A stretch of DNA of 64,000 bases from assembly GCF_012272855.1 (NCBI RefSeq), contig NZ_JAAXCQ010000007.1, positions 204,350 through 268,349 on the forward strand, given 5' to 3'. Below, in pieces: positions 1 to 9,900 of this stretch (position 1 is its first letter; each line of letters opens with the position of its first letter). Source of the DNA: Arenibacter sp. 6A1. GTDB lineage: Bacteria; Bacteroidota; Bacteroidia; Flavobacteriales; Flavobacteriaceae. A model generated the notes under the pieces. That model did no database searches, was not told where the DNA came from, and saw only the letters and a list, made by a program, of their open reading frames with translations. Position numbers and translations under genes: made by a program.

Positions 1-134
1 CGGAGCTTTGCTACTTTTATTCCGATAAAAGGACGGACAGCGCATTGTTATACGCTACTTCCTTTCCTTAAAACAGGAAAGAAATCCAAGGTCCGATTTA
101 AGGTTGGCACCTTAAATCCCTGGCACATTGTTCC

Positions 135-214
135 GCGTTAGGGACTGCGGCGGCATCCCCGCAGCATCGCAAGGGATATAGCCAAAGGCCCGCCCGACAA
201 AGGAGGGAACGCCC
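135..214 (+). repeat. Dispersed 80-nt repeat, class I copy 1
   Basis: It begins gcgttagggac and ends ggagggaacgccc. It is nearly identical to 28392-28471 and 35253-35332, all exactly 80 nt and in the same orientation. Its termini gcgttaggg and aacgccc are shared with the differently built copies at 31354, 45293 and 51759. The sequence is GC-rich against an AT-rich background and lies outside genes. Confidence 0.85.
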
Positions 215-264
215 AATTTATACTCATCAATAAATTTTGTCCTTAAATTATACCGCATAAAAAA

Positions 265-288
265 AGCCGATGCTGAACACCGGCTTTC
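265..288. terminator. Hairpin terminator candidate
   Basis: Inverted arms aaagccg and cggcttt flank an 11-nt loop, with an A-run on the left. It reads as a terminator for minus-strand transcription leaving the window. No T-run follows on the plus strand. Confidence 0.4.
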
Positions 289-643
289 CATAAAACCAAC
301 TCAAACCAAATTTTATGTAAACTTTCAATGGCACAAAAATGAGGCTATTTAATCAGAGTTGTGTTAACAAAACTTCAAGCTATTATCATCTTAATCTTTT
401 AAGTCATTTTCACCTCCCTATTGTGTATTTCGCTACGGATAGGAGGTGCTACGATTATATTTTTTACACAAAACCTGACAAAAATCATATTCTAAGAGGC
501 CATTTCGTATAAATTTTGCCTATTCATAAACGGTCCAACCAAATTGATATGGGAACTGATGATTTTGAGGAAAATTATGTATTGCCATCCTTTATATACA
601 CACCCTCATCAATGGTTTTGGCCAAGAACAAAAAAAGAATAAA

Positions 644-2449
644 ATGAAACAGCACAGCTTTCATATTCCGGTAATGGGCATTGGATTTACCATAGATACC
701 CCCTTAAAAGTTGCACATTTGGGTATTGACTCGGTAATTTCTTTGGTAGATGATATTCTCTTGGAGAAATTAAGGAAAATGTATTGTGAAAAATTTGAAC
801 TCCCCTATCAAGAAATTACGGATAAGTTCGAAGATTTTAGAGCAAAACGAATTACCTCTTATCTGAATATGGTAAACAAATTGGCGCACCAAAAATTTGA
901 GGCCTTAAAAAATTCGAGCCTTGAAACAAGCCAGGAGATTAAAGAGTACTTTCAGCTACTACCAGATTCAGCTACTCTAAAACAGGAGTTTTTAAAAATA
1001 ACTTCGGGAGATTTTAACCTCCCCGACCTCAAAAAATGGTACCAGGAACATTTGACCATGGGCAGTATCGATGTCAATATCATGACCAAGGTAGATAAGG
1101 ACAATTACATCGGCAAAGAGAAGCAAGCGGTGATTTATAACGATGCGCATGCGGCCTTACGTGGGTACGCCAATAGCGACCTTTGCTCTTCCTTAATTTT
1201 ATCGGCCGGTATGAATCCGAGGTTGTACAGCTATATGGAGCATTTTGAGGACTTTTATCCCGATAACAATGGGGTCGTTCAAAAGAAAATAGTACTCAAA
1301 GTAAGCGATTATAGGTCGGCTTTGATCCAGGGCAAATTTTTGGCCAAAAAGGGACTGTGGGTTTCCGAATATAGAATAGAGTCCGGATTGAATTGCGGAG
1401 GGCATGCTTTTGCGACGGACGGTTACTTAATGGGACCTATTTTAGCAGAATTTCAGCATAATCGGGAATCCTATATAAAGGAGGTGCACGGTATTTTAAT
1501 GTCGGCCCTGGCGCAAAAAAACCGATCCCTGCCCACTGCCTCCTTACCCTTAAAGATCACCGCCCAAGGTGGGGTGGGTACTGCCGAAGAACACTCCTTT
1601 TTACTAGACCACTACCAGGTAGATTCCGTGGGCTGGGGAACACCCTTTTTATTGGTCCCAGAAGCGACAACCGTAGATAGGGACACCCGTAATAAGCTGG
1701 TAGATGCCCAAGAAAAAGATCTGTACTTAAGCGATATTTCTCCCTTGGGCGTTCCCTTCCATAACCTTAGAGGAAACACCAAGGATATGGAAAAGCAAAA
1801 ATTGATTGATAAAAACAGGCCCGGAAGTTCGTGTCCCAAAAAATTTGTAGCCTTAAACAAGGATTATAAGGAGGAAGGCCTTTGTACCGCTTCTAGGCAG
1901 TACCAACATTTAAAAATTAAGGAATTGGAGGCAGAAGATGTTTCCAAGGAAGTATACGAGCAGCGGTGGCAAAAAATAACGGAAAAATCCTGTACCTGTG
2001 TCGGCTTGGGGACTTCTGCCTTGTTGGCCTATGATTTGGATACCAAGACCGAAGGAACAGGGGTCTCTATTTGCCCAGGGCCCAATATGGCCTATTTTTC
2101 CAGAACCATGCGTTTAAAAGAAATGACAGACCATATTTATGGTCAGAGAAATGTTATTGTCCGGACCGATAGGCCTCATATGTTTATGAAGGAGTTGGGA
2201 CTTTATATGGACTATCTTAAAAACAAGTTGTCGGCCGCTGAAGGTGCCATGGATAAAAAACAAGAGAAGTACTTACGAACCTTTGTCACCAATATGCTCG
2301 AAGGCGTGGCGTATTACCAAAACCTTTTTGGCGCGCTAAAAGAAGGCTTTGAAAGTTCTAAAAATACTATTCTTAAGGAATTAAAACGGGAAGAGGAAGT
2401 ATTAAAGGCCATACACCAGGAAATTGGAGCCATGGCGGTTACCCATTGA
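644..2449 (+). CDS. Large nitronate-monooxygenase-like flavoprotein (putative)
   Basis: This is a 601-residue protein without signal peptide or membrane segments, so it is probably cytoplasmic. Two segments resemble FMN-binding TIM barrels of the nitronate monooxygenase type. One is a CGGHAFATDG motif near residue 250, comparable to the substrate-side GGH element of that family. The other is GGVGTAEEH near residue 308, followed by VDSVGWGTPFLLVPEAT, comparable to the FMN phosphate-binding glycine loop. The C-terminal half adds many cysteines (GSSCPKK, KSCTCVG, ICPGPN) and a helical tail. The protein is nearly twice the usual length of the family, so the fold assignment is inference from two motifs. 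The substrate is unknown. It stands alone, with a hairpin terminator right after the stop. Confidence 0.5.
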   Translation: MKQHSFHIPVMGIGFTIDTPLKVAHLGIDSVISLVDDILLEKLRKMYCEKFELPYQEITDKFEDFRAKRITSYLNMVNKLAHQKFEALKNSSLETSQEIKEYFQLLPDSATLKQEFLKITSGDFNLPDLKKWYQEHLTMGSIDVNIMTKVDKDNYIGKEKQAVIYNDAHAALRGYANSDLCSSLILSAGMNPRLYSYMEHFEDFYPDNNGVVQKKIVLKVSDYRSALIQGKFLAKKGLWVSEYRIESGLNCGGHAFATDGYLMGPILAEFQHNRESYIKEVHGILMSALAQKNRSLPTASLPLKITAQGGVGTAEEHSFLLDHYQVDSVGWGTPFLLVPEATTVDRDTRNKLVDAQEKDLYLSDISPLGVPFHNLRGNTKDMEKQKLIDKNRPGSSCPKKFVALNKDYKEEGLCTASRQYQHLKIKELEAEDVSKEVYEQRWQKITEKSCTCVGLGTSALLAYDLDTKTEGTGVSICPGPNMAYFSRTMRLKEMTDHIYGQRNVIVRTDRPHMFMKELGLYMDYLKNKLSAAEGAMDKKQEKYLRTFVTNMLEGVAYYQNLFGALKEGFESSKNTILKELKREEEVLKAIHQEIGAMAVTH

Positions 2450-2474
2450 TAGGGAGTACAAAGGGGTTAATACG

Positions 2475-2508
2475 ACAAAAGCCGCTACATGGCTGTAGCG
2501 GCTTTTGT
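2475..2508. terminator. Bidirectional hairpin terminator
   Basis: A perfect 14-bp stem (acaaaagccgctac and its complement) has a 6-nt loop, with A- and T-rich arm ends. It lies between the convergent genes ending at 2449 (plus) and 2527 (minus) and can serve both. Confidence 0.85.
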
Positions 2509-2526
2509 GATCCCTAATTCTAGTGA

Positions 2527-3624
2527 TTATTTTGAATTTAATCGTATTGGTTTTGCCTTTAAGTCGAATGCTTTTTTAGGGGCTTCCAAGGCTTTTATAA
2601 CCGTAGGCGCTATCTGGGTGGTAAACATCTGCTCGTTTCCTGTAAGCTCTCCCAAGGCCTTAACGCCTTTTCCAAAGGCTACCATCCACACTTCGCCAGC
2701 TCCTTTTATACTACTACCATGACCTTTCCACGTATCTAATGGTTCGGTTCCGCGACCGTGATCTGTAGTGATGATAAAAGTAGTATTGTCCTTGTAAAAA
2801 GGGTCTGCCTGGGTGTATTCCCACAATTCCTTAATTAAGCCATCGGTATTATGGGCTGCCTTTAAATAGGCATCGTATTCGCCATCATGGGCAAAATCGT
2901 CGGTTTCCCCATAGGAGATAAACATAAGTTTAGGGTGTTTCTTTTTCATATGTTCCAAAGCAAAGTGATGTGTAAAGGCATCTAATCTTACAGATCCCCA
3001 TGGACTTGGCAATTGTTGCTGCAATTTGTTTAAAAACTGCTCGCGGTCTGTTAAATCGTCTCCTTGAGCCAAATCAAAGCCGGCATTCACAGGAATTCCG
3101 GAGCGCTCCTTGTTGATGATATAAGGAAAGACATCCCAGCTTCCAAAAGCAGCTACCTTGCCCTTATATTCCGGGATATTGTTTACTAGCTCCAAAACAG
3201 TTTTATTGGGATTGTTAAACTTATTGTTGCTGGTGATGTTTACATCATCGGCTGTACCGGTTAAAATCTCGTTGTATCCAGGATATGAAAACCACATAGA
3301 ATTGGTAAGATCTACCTTGCTACCCTGGTTTCTATTTCCGTGCAACTGGCCTATCTTCACTACTTCGTTCCATAAAAAAGGCATTAAACTCGCTCTTCTT
3401 TCCTCGGCACTCTCTCGCCAGAAAAGGGATTTTAATTCCGTAGTATCGCCAACATATTTTTTATTCGCTACCAATAAGGGATCGGCTCCCGAAAATAATT
3501 CTTGCCAACGGAGTCCGTCCAAAGTAATTAAAACCACATTGGGCTTATTATCTGTTTGTGCCATGGTCTTGGAGAAAATTCCCGCTACAAGAACCATCAT
3601 AAGCGTAACTAAATTTTTTTTCAT
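2527..3624 (-). CDS. Secreted alkaline-phosphatase-superfamily phosphodiesterase-like enzyme
   Basis: The 365-residue protein has an N-terminal signal peptide (cleavage after about residue 22, MAQ) and the metal-site pattern of the alkaline phosphatase / type I phosphodiesterase superfamily. The pattern is LDGLRWQELF (Asp36), SYPGYNEILTG around residue 110-120 where NPP-type enzymes place the nucleophile, GETDDFAHDG, and TTDHGRG near the C-terminus. It probably hydrolyses phosphate esters or diesters in the periplasm or at the cell surface. The start overlaps the stop of the upstream phosphatase by 4 nt, so the two are translationally coupled. SusC/SusD lies just upstream. The superfamily is clear. 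Monoesterase versus diesterase (or sulfatase-like) activity is not decided by sequence. Confidence 0.85.
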   Translation of the reverse strand: MKKNLVTLMMVLVAGIFSKTMAQTDNKPNVVLITLDGLRWQELFSGADPLLVANKKYVGDTTELKSLFWRESAEERRASLMPFLWNEVVKIGQLHGNRNQGSKVDLTNSMWFSYPGYNEILTGTADDVNITSNNKFNNPNKTVLELVNNIPEYKGKVAAFGSWDVFPYIINKERSGIPVNAGFDLAQGDDLTDREQFLNKLQQQLPSPWGSVRLDAFTHHFALEHMKKKHPKLMFISYGETDDFAHDGEYDAYLKAAHNTDGLIKELWEYTQADPFYKDNTTFIITTDHGRGTEPLDTWKGHGSSIKGAGEVWMVAFGKGVKALGELTGNEQMFTTQIAPTVIKALEAPKKAFDLKAKPIRLNSK

Positions 3625-5225
3625 TTTTTGGTTAAAATTATAGTGTTAAAAGTTAAAATATTGGACCAATCGCTCCAGTTTAAATTTTGATCTCGGTACC
3701 GTACTCTCCAGAAATAGGTGGTGTTTGGTACTAAGCGTTTTGTCACCTCGTCAGTAAGGTCATCGTCTTTTTGCCTGTTTTCCTTGTAATACCAGTTTTC
3801 ATGTTGTTTCCAGCTCTCAAAGACAGGTTTCTCAAAGTCTTCGGTCGTGGCTATTTGCCAATGGGAAGCAGCATGGAAGGCATCCTTAAAACTTGTTTTA
3901 AATGCGTCTGCCTTTAATGTCGTTCCCGAAAAATGAACGGTTTCATTATTTGGAGAAAGGGCCACTGGCGGCAGTGGTTTTCGTTCTTTTCTCCAAACGG
4001 TAATACTATCCCTGAGTTCGTTTTCCCTGAACTCGGTTTCATTGCCTCTACTGATTCTTTTAATGGTGAATTTGGGATCTTCCCTATTGCCATCGACTTC
4101 TACCATTACAAATCCGTATTCGTCTTGGGTAACGCTAAATTCTTCATAATCCCTGCCTTCGAACTCTCCCCAATTATCTATGGCCCCACCTGCCGAAGCC
4201 ACATTAATCCAAAGGTGCTTATGATCCCTAGATTGACCCCGCGAATATCCATGGGTATGGCCAAAAAAGTGAATACTGGGTTTTCCGCTTTCTGTAGAGA
4301 ATTGTTCCAATAAGGCTACCACTTTCCCCGAAAAATCTTCTTCCCCAGGAATCCATAATTCCGATTTGTGGGGATGGTGCAATTGGGCAAAGACAAAATC
4401 TACTTTTTCCTCTTTGGCGGTATCCTCCAAAAGTTTTTTTAACCATTGGTATTGTTCGCTGCTATTGTTGTAACCGTCATTAGAGTTTAATCCTATTATT
4501 CTGGTATTGCCATAGTCTTTAAACCACCAATGTTCGGCATAGGCAGGACTACCGTTTTCTGGCAGGCTAAAATATTTAAAGTAAAACACCGAATTCTTTT
4601 CATGGTTCCCCAATACCGGATATACGGGAACCTCGGACAACAATTTTTCTGCCGGATTAAAAAAATCGTTTTTCCATTGGTCGTATTTGGTTCCGTTTTC
4701 TACCAAATCGCCAGGGATCATTACCATAGCAAGGTTGTTTGGCAGGCTGCCTCCAAACTCTTTTTCCAAATACGTTAGGACTCCCTCATTGACCACTTCT
4801 GAAAATTTATCTGGGTTGTTGTGGTCTTTTTGCATATCGCTCATGGCCACAATTTTAAAAGACTCCTGGTCGCTGGCAAATGGAGGTGTTTTAAACTGAT
4901 ATATGTCCGACACGGCTTTATCGGTTTTTACCCGATAGTAATATTCTGTAAAACGCTTAAGGCCTTCTACTTTTACCTCGTGCAACCTGGCCTCGGTAAA
5001 GTTGATATCGAAGGCAGTACCCTTTGATTTTTTTCCCAATTTTGGGGTAAGCCCCCATTCTACGATACTTTCTTCCCCCGCGTTGGTTTGCCATAAAATT
5101 TTGATGGAATTTGGGGTGGCATCCTGAAGGTATGGTTCTATTTGGATGCTTACATCCTTTTGTTGCGCGTGACCTATAAACATAAGAAAACACAGGACAC
5201 CGCTAAGCGAAATACTTTTAATCAT
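3621..5225 (-). CDS. Purple-acid-phosphatase-like metallophosphoesterase with fibronectin-III-like domains
   Basis: This is a 534-residue secreted protein with a signal peptide (to about residue 20). A fibronectin-III-like domain (about 25-120, purple acid phosphatase N-domain type) is followed by a calcineurin-like metallophosphoesterase core and a second fibronectin-III-like domain at the C-terminus (ending VRYRDQNLNWSDWSN). The five metal-binding blocks are visible: AMSDMQ, PGDLVENG, LGNHE, LHHPH and FGHTHGYSRG. The likely role is release of phosphate or an alcohol from an organophosphate outside the cytoplasm. It is coupled to the phosphodiesterase-like gene by a 4-nt overlap and separated from the SusD gene by a hairpin terminator. 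Confidence 0.88.
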   Translation of the reverse strand: MIKSISLSGVLCFLMFIGHAQQKDVSIQIEPYLQDATPNSIKILWQTNAGEESIVEWGLTPKLGKKSKGTAFDINFTEARLHEVKVEGLKRFTEYYYRVKTDKAVSDIYQFKTPPFASDQESFKIVAMSDMQKDHNNPDKFSEVVNEGVLTYLEKEFGGSLPNNLAMVMIPGDLVENGTKYDQWKNDFFNPAEKLLSEVPVYPVLGNHEKNSVFYFKYFSLPENGSPAYAEHWWFKDYGNTRIIGLNSNDGYNNSSEQYQWLKKLLEDTAKEEKVDFVFAQLHHPHKSELWIPGEEDFSGKVVALLEQFSTESGKPSIHFFGHTHGYSRGQSRDHKHLWINVASAGGAIDNWGEFEGRDYEEFSVTQDEYGFVMVEVDGNREDPKFTIKRISRGNETEFRENELRDSITVWRKERKPLPPVALSPNNETVHFSGTTLKADAFKTSFKDAFHAASHWQIATTEDFEKPVFESWKQHENWYYKENRQKDDDLTDEVTKRLVPNTTYFWRVRYRDQNLNWSDWSNILTFNTIILTKK

Positions 5226-5346
5226 GGGGTAGTTATATGGTTGGTTTAATAACTTCTTTAAAAGAAATTATTTTTCTAAAAATAAACATTCTTATATTGG
5301 TATCTAAGGCTTTATTACAATAAATATTTCAGTTTTATAAAAACAA

Positions 5347-5379
5347 CCTAAGACCAAAGAAATATCCTTTGGTCCTAGG
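5347..5379 (-). terminator. Hairpin terminator after the SusD gene
   Basis: A 13-bp stem (cctaagaccaaag / ctttggtcctagg, one G-U pair) has a 7-nt loop and is followed on the minus strand by a T-rich tract. It would end SusC-SusD transcription before the two phosphatase genes. Confidence 0.7.
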
Positions 5380-5404
5380 TCGTTACTGAATCGTTCTTAT
5401 TCGC

Positions 5405-6886
5405 TTATTGTAACCACCAGCTTATTTCCCGTATTTTATCGTTTCCAGCCCCAAATTGAACTTCAATAGCCTTGGAAACATTCGCGGTATTGTTGTTGTA
5501 TTCGGACTGTGGATACATCCATCTTGTTGGGGGTGTAATCCCTGGGGTTTGGGCAAAACTTGGGTATCCTGTTCTTAAATGGTCAAAATACATTCTCCAA
5601 CCCGACTGTAAAAAGGAGGTGAAATATTTTTGGGTCAAGATCAGTTCCAGTTTTTTTGCCGTTGGGAACGCCTCTTCAAAGCTTACCAAGGAACCGCTTA
5701 AATAAGTCGCTGCATTTGACGCATCCACATAAGTTTCAAAATTTTTCGCATAGTCGTTATAAAAGCTAAAAGATGCTTTAACGCCATTCTCGTAATGGGT
5801 TTTGGCAGGGGTGGCTATCCATCCTCTTACAGCTGCTTCCGCCAAGATAAATTCTAGCTCCCAATACCCCATCAGGTTGTGAGGTTCGGTAGTGGGGTCT
5901 GTAGAATACCGTAGATTCACTTTAGACACGTCACCGGCAGCGGCCTTATCGTTTACTTCGGCATAAGGGGCCAATGGATCGCCACCTTCATAGGCATTAA
6001 AATCGTCTATGGCCAAACCTGCTTCCTTGGCATTCTTTGTCCTTCCGCAAAAGATAAACAACCTAGGGTCTTGCCTATCCTTTAACCTTTCTACAAAGGT
6101 GGCAGACATATACATCCCAGAGCCATAGCTACTAGAATTAAACTCTGCGTACCTACTGCCTTCTTCGTCCGCGTACACCAATTGCCCATTGTCTTCATTA
6201 GAAACCATAATAGGCTCGTTGGCATAAATTGAAGCGAAGGACTCCTTAATTCCCAATTGGGCATCTCCTTCTTTTTTAGAAAGGGTCATCAGTACCTTTA
6301 GCCTAAAGGAATTGACCAACTTTTGCCATTTTAGGGTATTGCCGCCAAAAATAATATCCCCGGCAATAAGGTTGGTATTGTCCCTTAATAGTTCGTTGGC
6401 TTCTGCCAGTTCTTTTAATATTCCTATAAACACCTCTTTCTGGGAATCGTATGTAGGAGCATAATTTTCCGCTGTTTCCCCTTGGAGGGCTTCGCTATAC
6501 GGAATATCGCCAAAGGTTAAGCTCAGGTTGTAAAAGTAATAAGCCCTAAAGAATTTGGCAAGAGCGATGTATTCTGTGCTATTGATGCGTTCTGCTTCTT
6601 GCATCATTTTGGTTACTTCTCCCAACATATTATAGTCTCCAAAACTAGCGCGGTTCCAATTGTAATATTGGTTGTTGCTTTCTCCATCGGTTTGCACTAG
6701 CATTCTAGAAGCATATAAGGCCGAGGTGCCTTGGACCGTAAAAGCTTTGCTGGCAATATTGGTCAATAATAACTGGGGATGCGTCTGCCCTACGTTATTC
6801 GGATTTTCGTTAATATCTGATAAATCGTGACATGCCGAAAGGGTTATCAGAATAAATAGGTGGCATAATATTTTTATTTTCTTCAT
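5405..6886 (-). CDS. SusD/RagB-family outer-membrane lipoprotein
   Basis: This 493-residue lipoprotein has the lipobox LSAC with Cys19, followed by the typical start of the SusD-like family (DLSDINENPN). The body is rich in helical TPR-like segments (LAKFFRAYYFYNLSLTFGDIPYSEA and similar), and the C-terminus has the usual YP.SE.NNN pattern. SusD proteins cap the SusC TonB-dependent channel and capture substrate at the cell surface. The gene begins 14 nt after the SusC stop, so the pair is one operon. The neighbouring phosphatases suggest a phosphorus-containing ligand rather than a plain glycan. That is inference from context. Confidence 0.93.
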   Translation of the reverse strand: MKKIKILCHLFILITLSACHDLSDINENPNNVGQTHPQLLLTNIASKAFTVQGTSALYASRMLVQTDGESNNQYYNWNRASFGDYNMLGEVTKMMQEAERINSTEYIALAKFFRAYYFYNLSLTFGDIPYSEALQGETAENYAPTYDSQKEVFIGILKELAEANELLRDNTNLIAGDIIFGGNTLKWQKLVNSFRLKVLMTLSKKEGDAQLGIKESFASIYANEPIMVSNEDNGQLVYADEEGSRYAEFNSSSYGSGMYMSATFVERLKDRQDPRLFIFCGRTKNAKEAGLAIDDFNAYEGGDPLAPYAEVNDKAAAGDVSKVNLRYSTDPTTEPHNLMGYWELEFILAEAAVRGWIATPAKTHYENGVKASFSFYNDYAKNFETYVDASNAATYLSGSLVSFEEAFPTAKKLELILTQKYFTSFLQSGWRMYFDHLRTGYPSFAQTPGITPPTRWMYPQSEYNNNTANVSKAIEVQFGAGNDKIREISWWLQ

Positions 6887-6900
6887 TGTGTTTCTTATTA

Positions 6901-9900
6901 CTAAAATTTAACATTAACACCCATACCAATGTATCTTGAAGATGGGTCTTGCAGGTTGTTGTCATTTCCAAAATCTGGATCGATCAAATCTGCTTTCTTC
7001 CAAACGAAAAGGTTATATCCGCTTAAGGTCGTCTCTAAGCTTTTTACTCCTTTTATATTGGCCAGTTCGGTTAAATCGTATTTAAAGGAAAGGGTTCGCA
7101 GTTTAAAGAAGCTACGATCAAAAATATTCGCGAATTTTTTATTTTCCTTATTGGTAACTGCGGCTCGGTAAGGGTAGTTCTGCGACCAGGTCTGCCAGCT
7201 AACGGCTGTGGTATTTTCTTGATAGGTTCTGGTATCGGAAATGACGGTACCATCTACATCTTGTACCAATTCTCCTCCGGTTACCGTTACACCTTCGGGA
7301 ACATAAACAGGCTTGCCTGCCGCGTATTCCGCATCCCGGTACTCCGTAGAATTAGGGTGTTTACCGCCCCACCACATTTTTTCAACGGTTAAAGAACGCA
7401 TCAATCCGCCCCATACCCCATCGATACCGATATTTACGGAAAGTTTCTTGTATTTAAAATTGTTTTGAAGACCCAAGGTCCAACTAGGGTCGGTATGTCC
7501 CAATTGCTGTTTAAAATTATCCCGTACCGGCATTCCTTTGTCGTTTAAAATCAAATCTCCTGCAGCAGATTTCTGCCATACGGTTGCATAATAGCTATCG
7601 GCGCGGTCATTGAGTCTTAAATTATTATAGGTAGCATTATCTCCATAAATTTCTGTGATACGCCTTACCTTTCTACTCCAGTTGGCCGTTGCGTCCCATC
7701 TAAAATCATCCGTACGGAAAGGGGTAGCTCCCAGAACAAGCTCTAATCCTTTGGTAGTATATTCGTTTCCATTCACCTTACGGCTTTCAAAACCAGAAGT
7801 GTTAGAAATAGGCAAATCTATAATCTGGTTGGTATCGACTACATTGTAGTAAGTAAGGTCCAAGCGGACTTGGTTTTGTATAAACGCCGAACTTAGTCCC
7901 AATTCGAAAGAGTTAGAGCTCTCTGGCTGAATATTGGCATTGACCAAACCATTGGGGTATTCCAATTTTACGTTTCCGCCAAATACACCATTATTGGTAT
8001 AAAAAGATTCGGTACTATAAGGACCAAGGTCGCTAGACACCTTTGCCCAAGAACCAAAGGCCTTTACATAATCTATCCCCACCGGAAAGTTCACATAATT
8101 AGACACTACGGTACTTAAGGATGCCGAAGGGTAAAAATAGGATCTGTTTGCCTTGGGCAAAGTAGAAGACCAGTCGTTTCTGGCTGCCAGGGTTAGGAAC
8201 ACCGAATTGTAAAGATCCATGCCAAAAGTAGCGTACACACTATTGGTAGCCTTTTCTTCTAAATAGGTTTTTGCTGCCACCGCACCCTTGGTGTTGTTTA
8301 AGCTATATACAAAGGGTACTACCAGACCATCGGTAGAATTGTATTCTTGCTGGTATTTTCTATAAAAAGAAGCTGCTCCGGCATTGATATCAAAAGAAAG
8401 ATCATCGCTCAAATCCTTGTTATAAGATGCTAGGATATCGTAATCTACGGTTAGCTTATTGCTGTTCCATGTTTTATAGTCTCCATCCCTGGCATCTCCG
8501 TAATTCAAATAACTTTTAGGACTTTGGCGGTCTTCAAAAATATCCTGAACCACTGCCGATCCCCTTGCCTGTAGGCTTAGATCGTCGGTAATTTTATAGT
8601 TCAATGCCATTTGTGCATTGATCAGGTTGGCATCGTATTTCTGGTTCAGCTCATGAGCGGCAAAGTACACATTGTTATACCAGGCATAATTATAATTTGC
8701 CTGTCTGTAGCCCTCCTGTCCCGGAACATAACGGTGTTCGTCCAATTCCTTTCCATTTACGTCATCACCCATCCATATAAGAATAGTATACATATGGTTT
8801 TTGGGGCCGTATCCGTGTCGTGGGTAATTAGGGGAGAATACCTTGTTGTAAGACAGTTTACTGTCCAAGGTAAGGGCCTCGGAAAGGTTGGTGGTCGATT
8901 TAAAACTAAGTCCCCCAGTTTTAAGACTGGCATTGGGCACCCTATCTTTTTGGCTAGAGAAATTTCCGGATAATCTAAAGGCCCCTTTCTCCGATTTATT
9001 GGCTATCGCAAAATCTGTTGATGCGATATACCCCGGTTCCATAAAGTCTTTTAGGTTATTGTGGTATTTCCATGGAGTCGGCACCCTGGAATAGCGCGAC
9101 TTATCGTCGTACTGAGTTCCGGAAACATCGCCCCACCATGGAATAGTTTCATCAGTGACATTATCGTAAATAGGGCTGTTCCATTGTGATACCATCACCC
9201 CAGGCTCAAATTTAGGTCCCCAGATCATATCTCCATCGGATACACCACCATCTTTTCCGTCCCAGAACTCATACTTTCCATTGGAACCGTTTCCGTATTC
9301 ATTTTGTGTTTCGGGAAATACGGTAAAGCCGGCCGAAACCATGGTATTATGGGATACAGAAACTTCCAAGCCATCGGTTTTGGCATTTTTTGTGGTGATC
9401 AAAATTGCTCCGTTCCTCCCTCTAGATCCGTAGAGAGCCGATGCTGTGGTTCCTTTTAATACATTGATGTTGGCAATATCGTTGGCCGAAACATCATAAA
9501 AGTCTGTTTCTACGGCAATACCATCTATAACGATCAGCGGTGTTTTACCTCTCAGCGAAAAAGAAGGTTTTTGAAATAATCCGGTCGGATTACTAACCGT
9601 AAGTCCGGCTACCTGACCAGAAAACAAGCTCCCCACATTTGGTGCGTTTACCTCTTCGATTATTTCGGTATCGATAGTTTGGGTGGCATAGCCTATTTTT
9701 TTCTCGGCACGACTAATTCCCAATGCGGTTACCACCACCTCATCGAGTTTTTGAGAGTCTGGCAAAAGCTGAATATCGGCCCTGAGTTTATTTGCCGTGG
9801 CAAATTCCGAGGAAATATACCCTATATAGGAAACCACCAAGGTTTCTGTTCCTGTTGGCAATGCTATCTGGAAATTCCCGTCAAAATCGGCTGCTGTCCC

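Larger units (their letters stand above)
1..643. other. Left-edge intergenic region with three structured elements
   Basis: I see no gene here. The stretch holds one copy of an 80-nt dispersed repeat (135-214), a terminator-like hairpin (about 265-288, arms aaagccg/cggcttt) and a 38-nt imperfect inverted repeat (410-447, arms cacctcc/ggaggtg). The last 100 bases are AT-rich and probably carry the promoter of the gene that starts at 644. Confidence 0.6.

Noticed and set aside
3158..3643. 161-aa plus-strand frame
   Set aside because: Antisense shadow of the phosphodiesterase-like gene.
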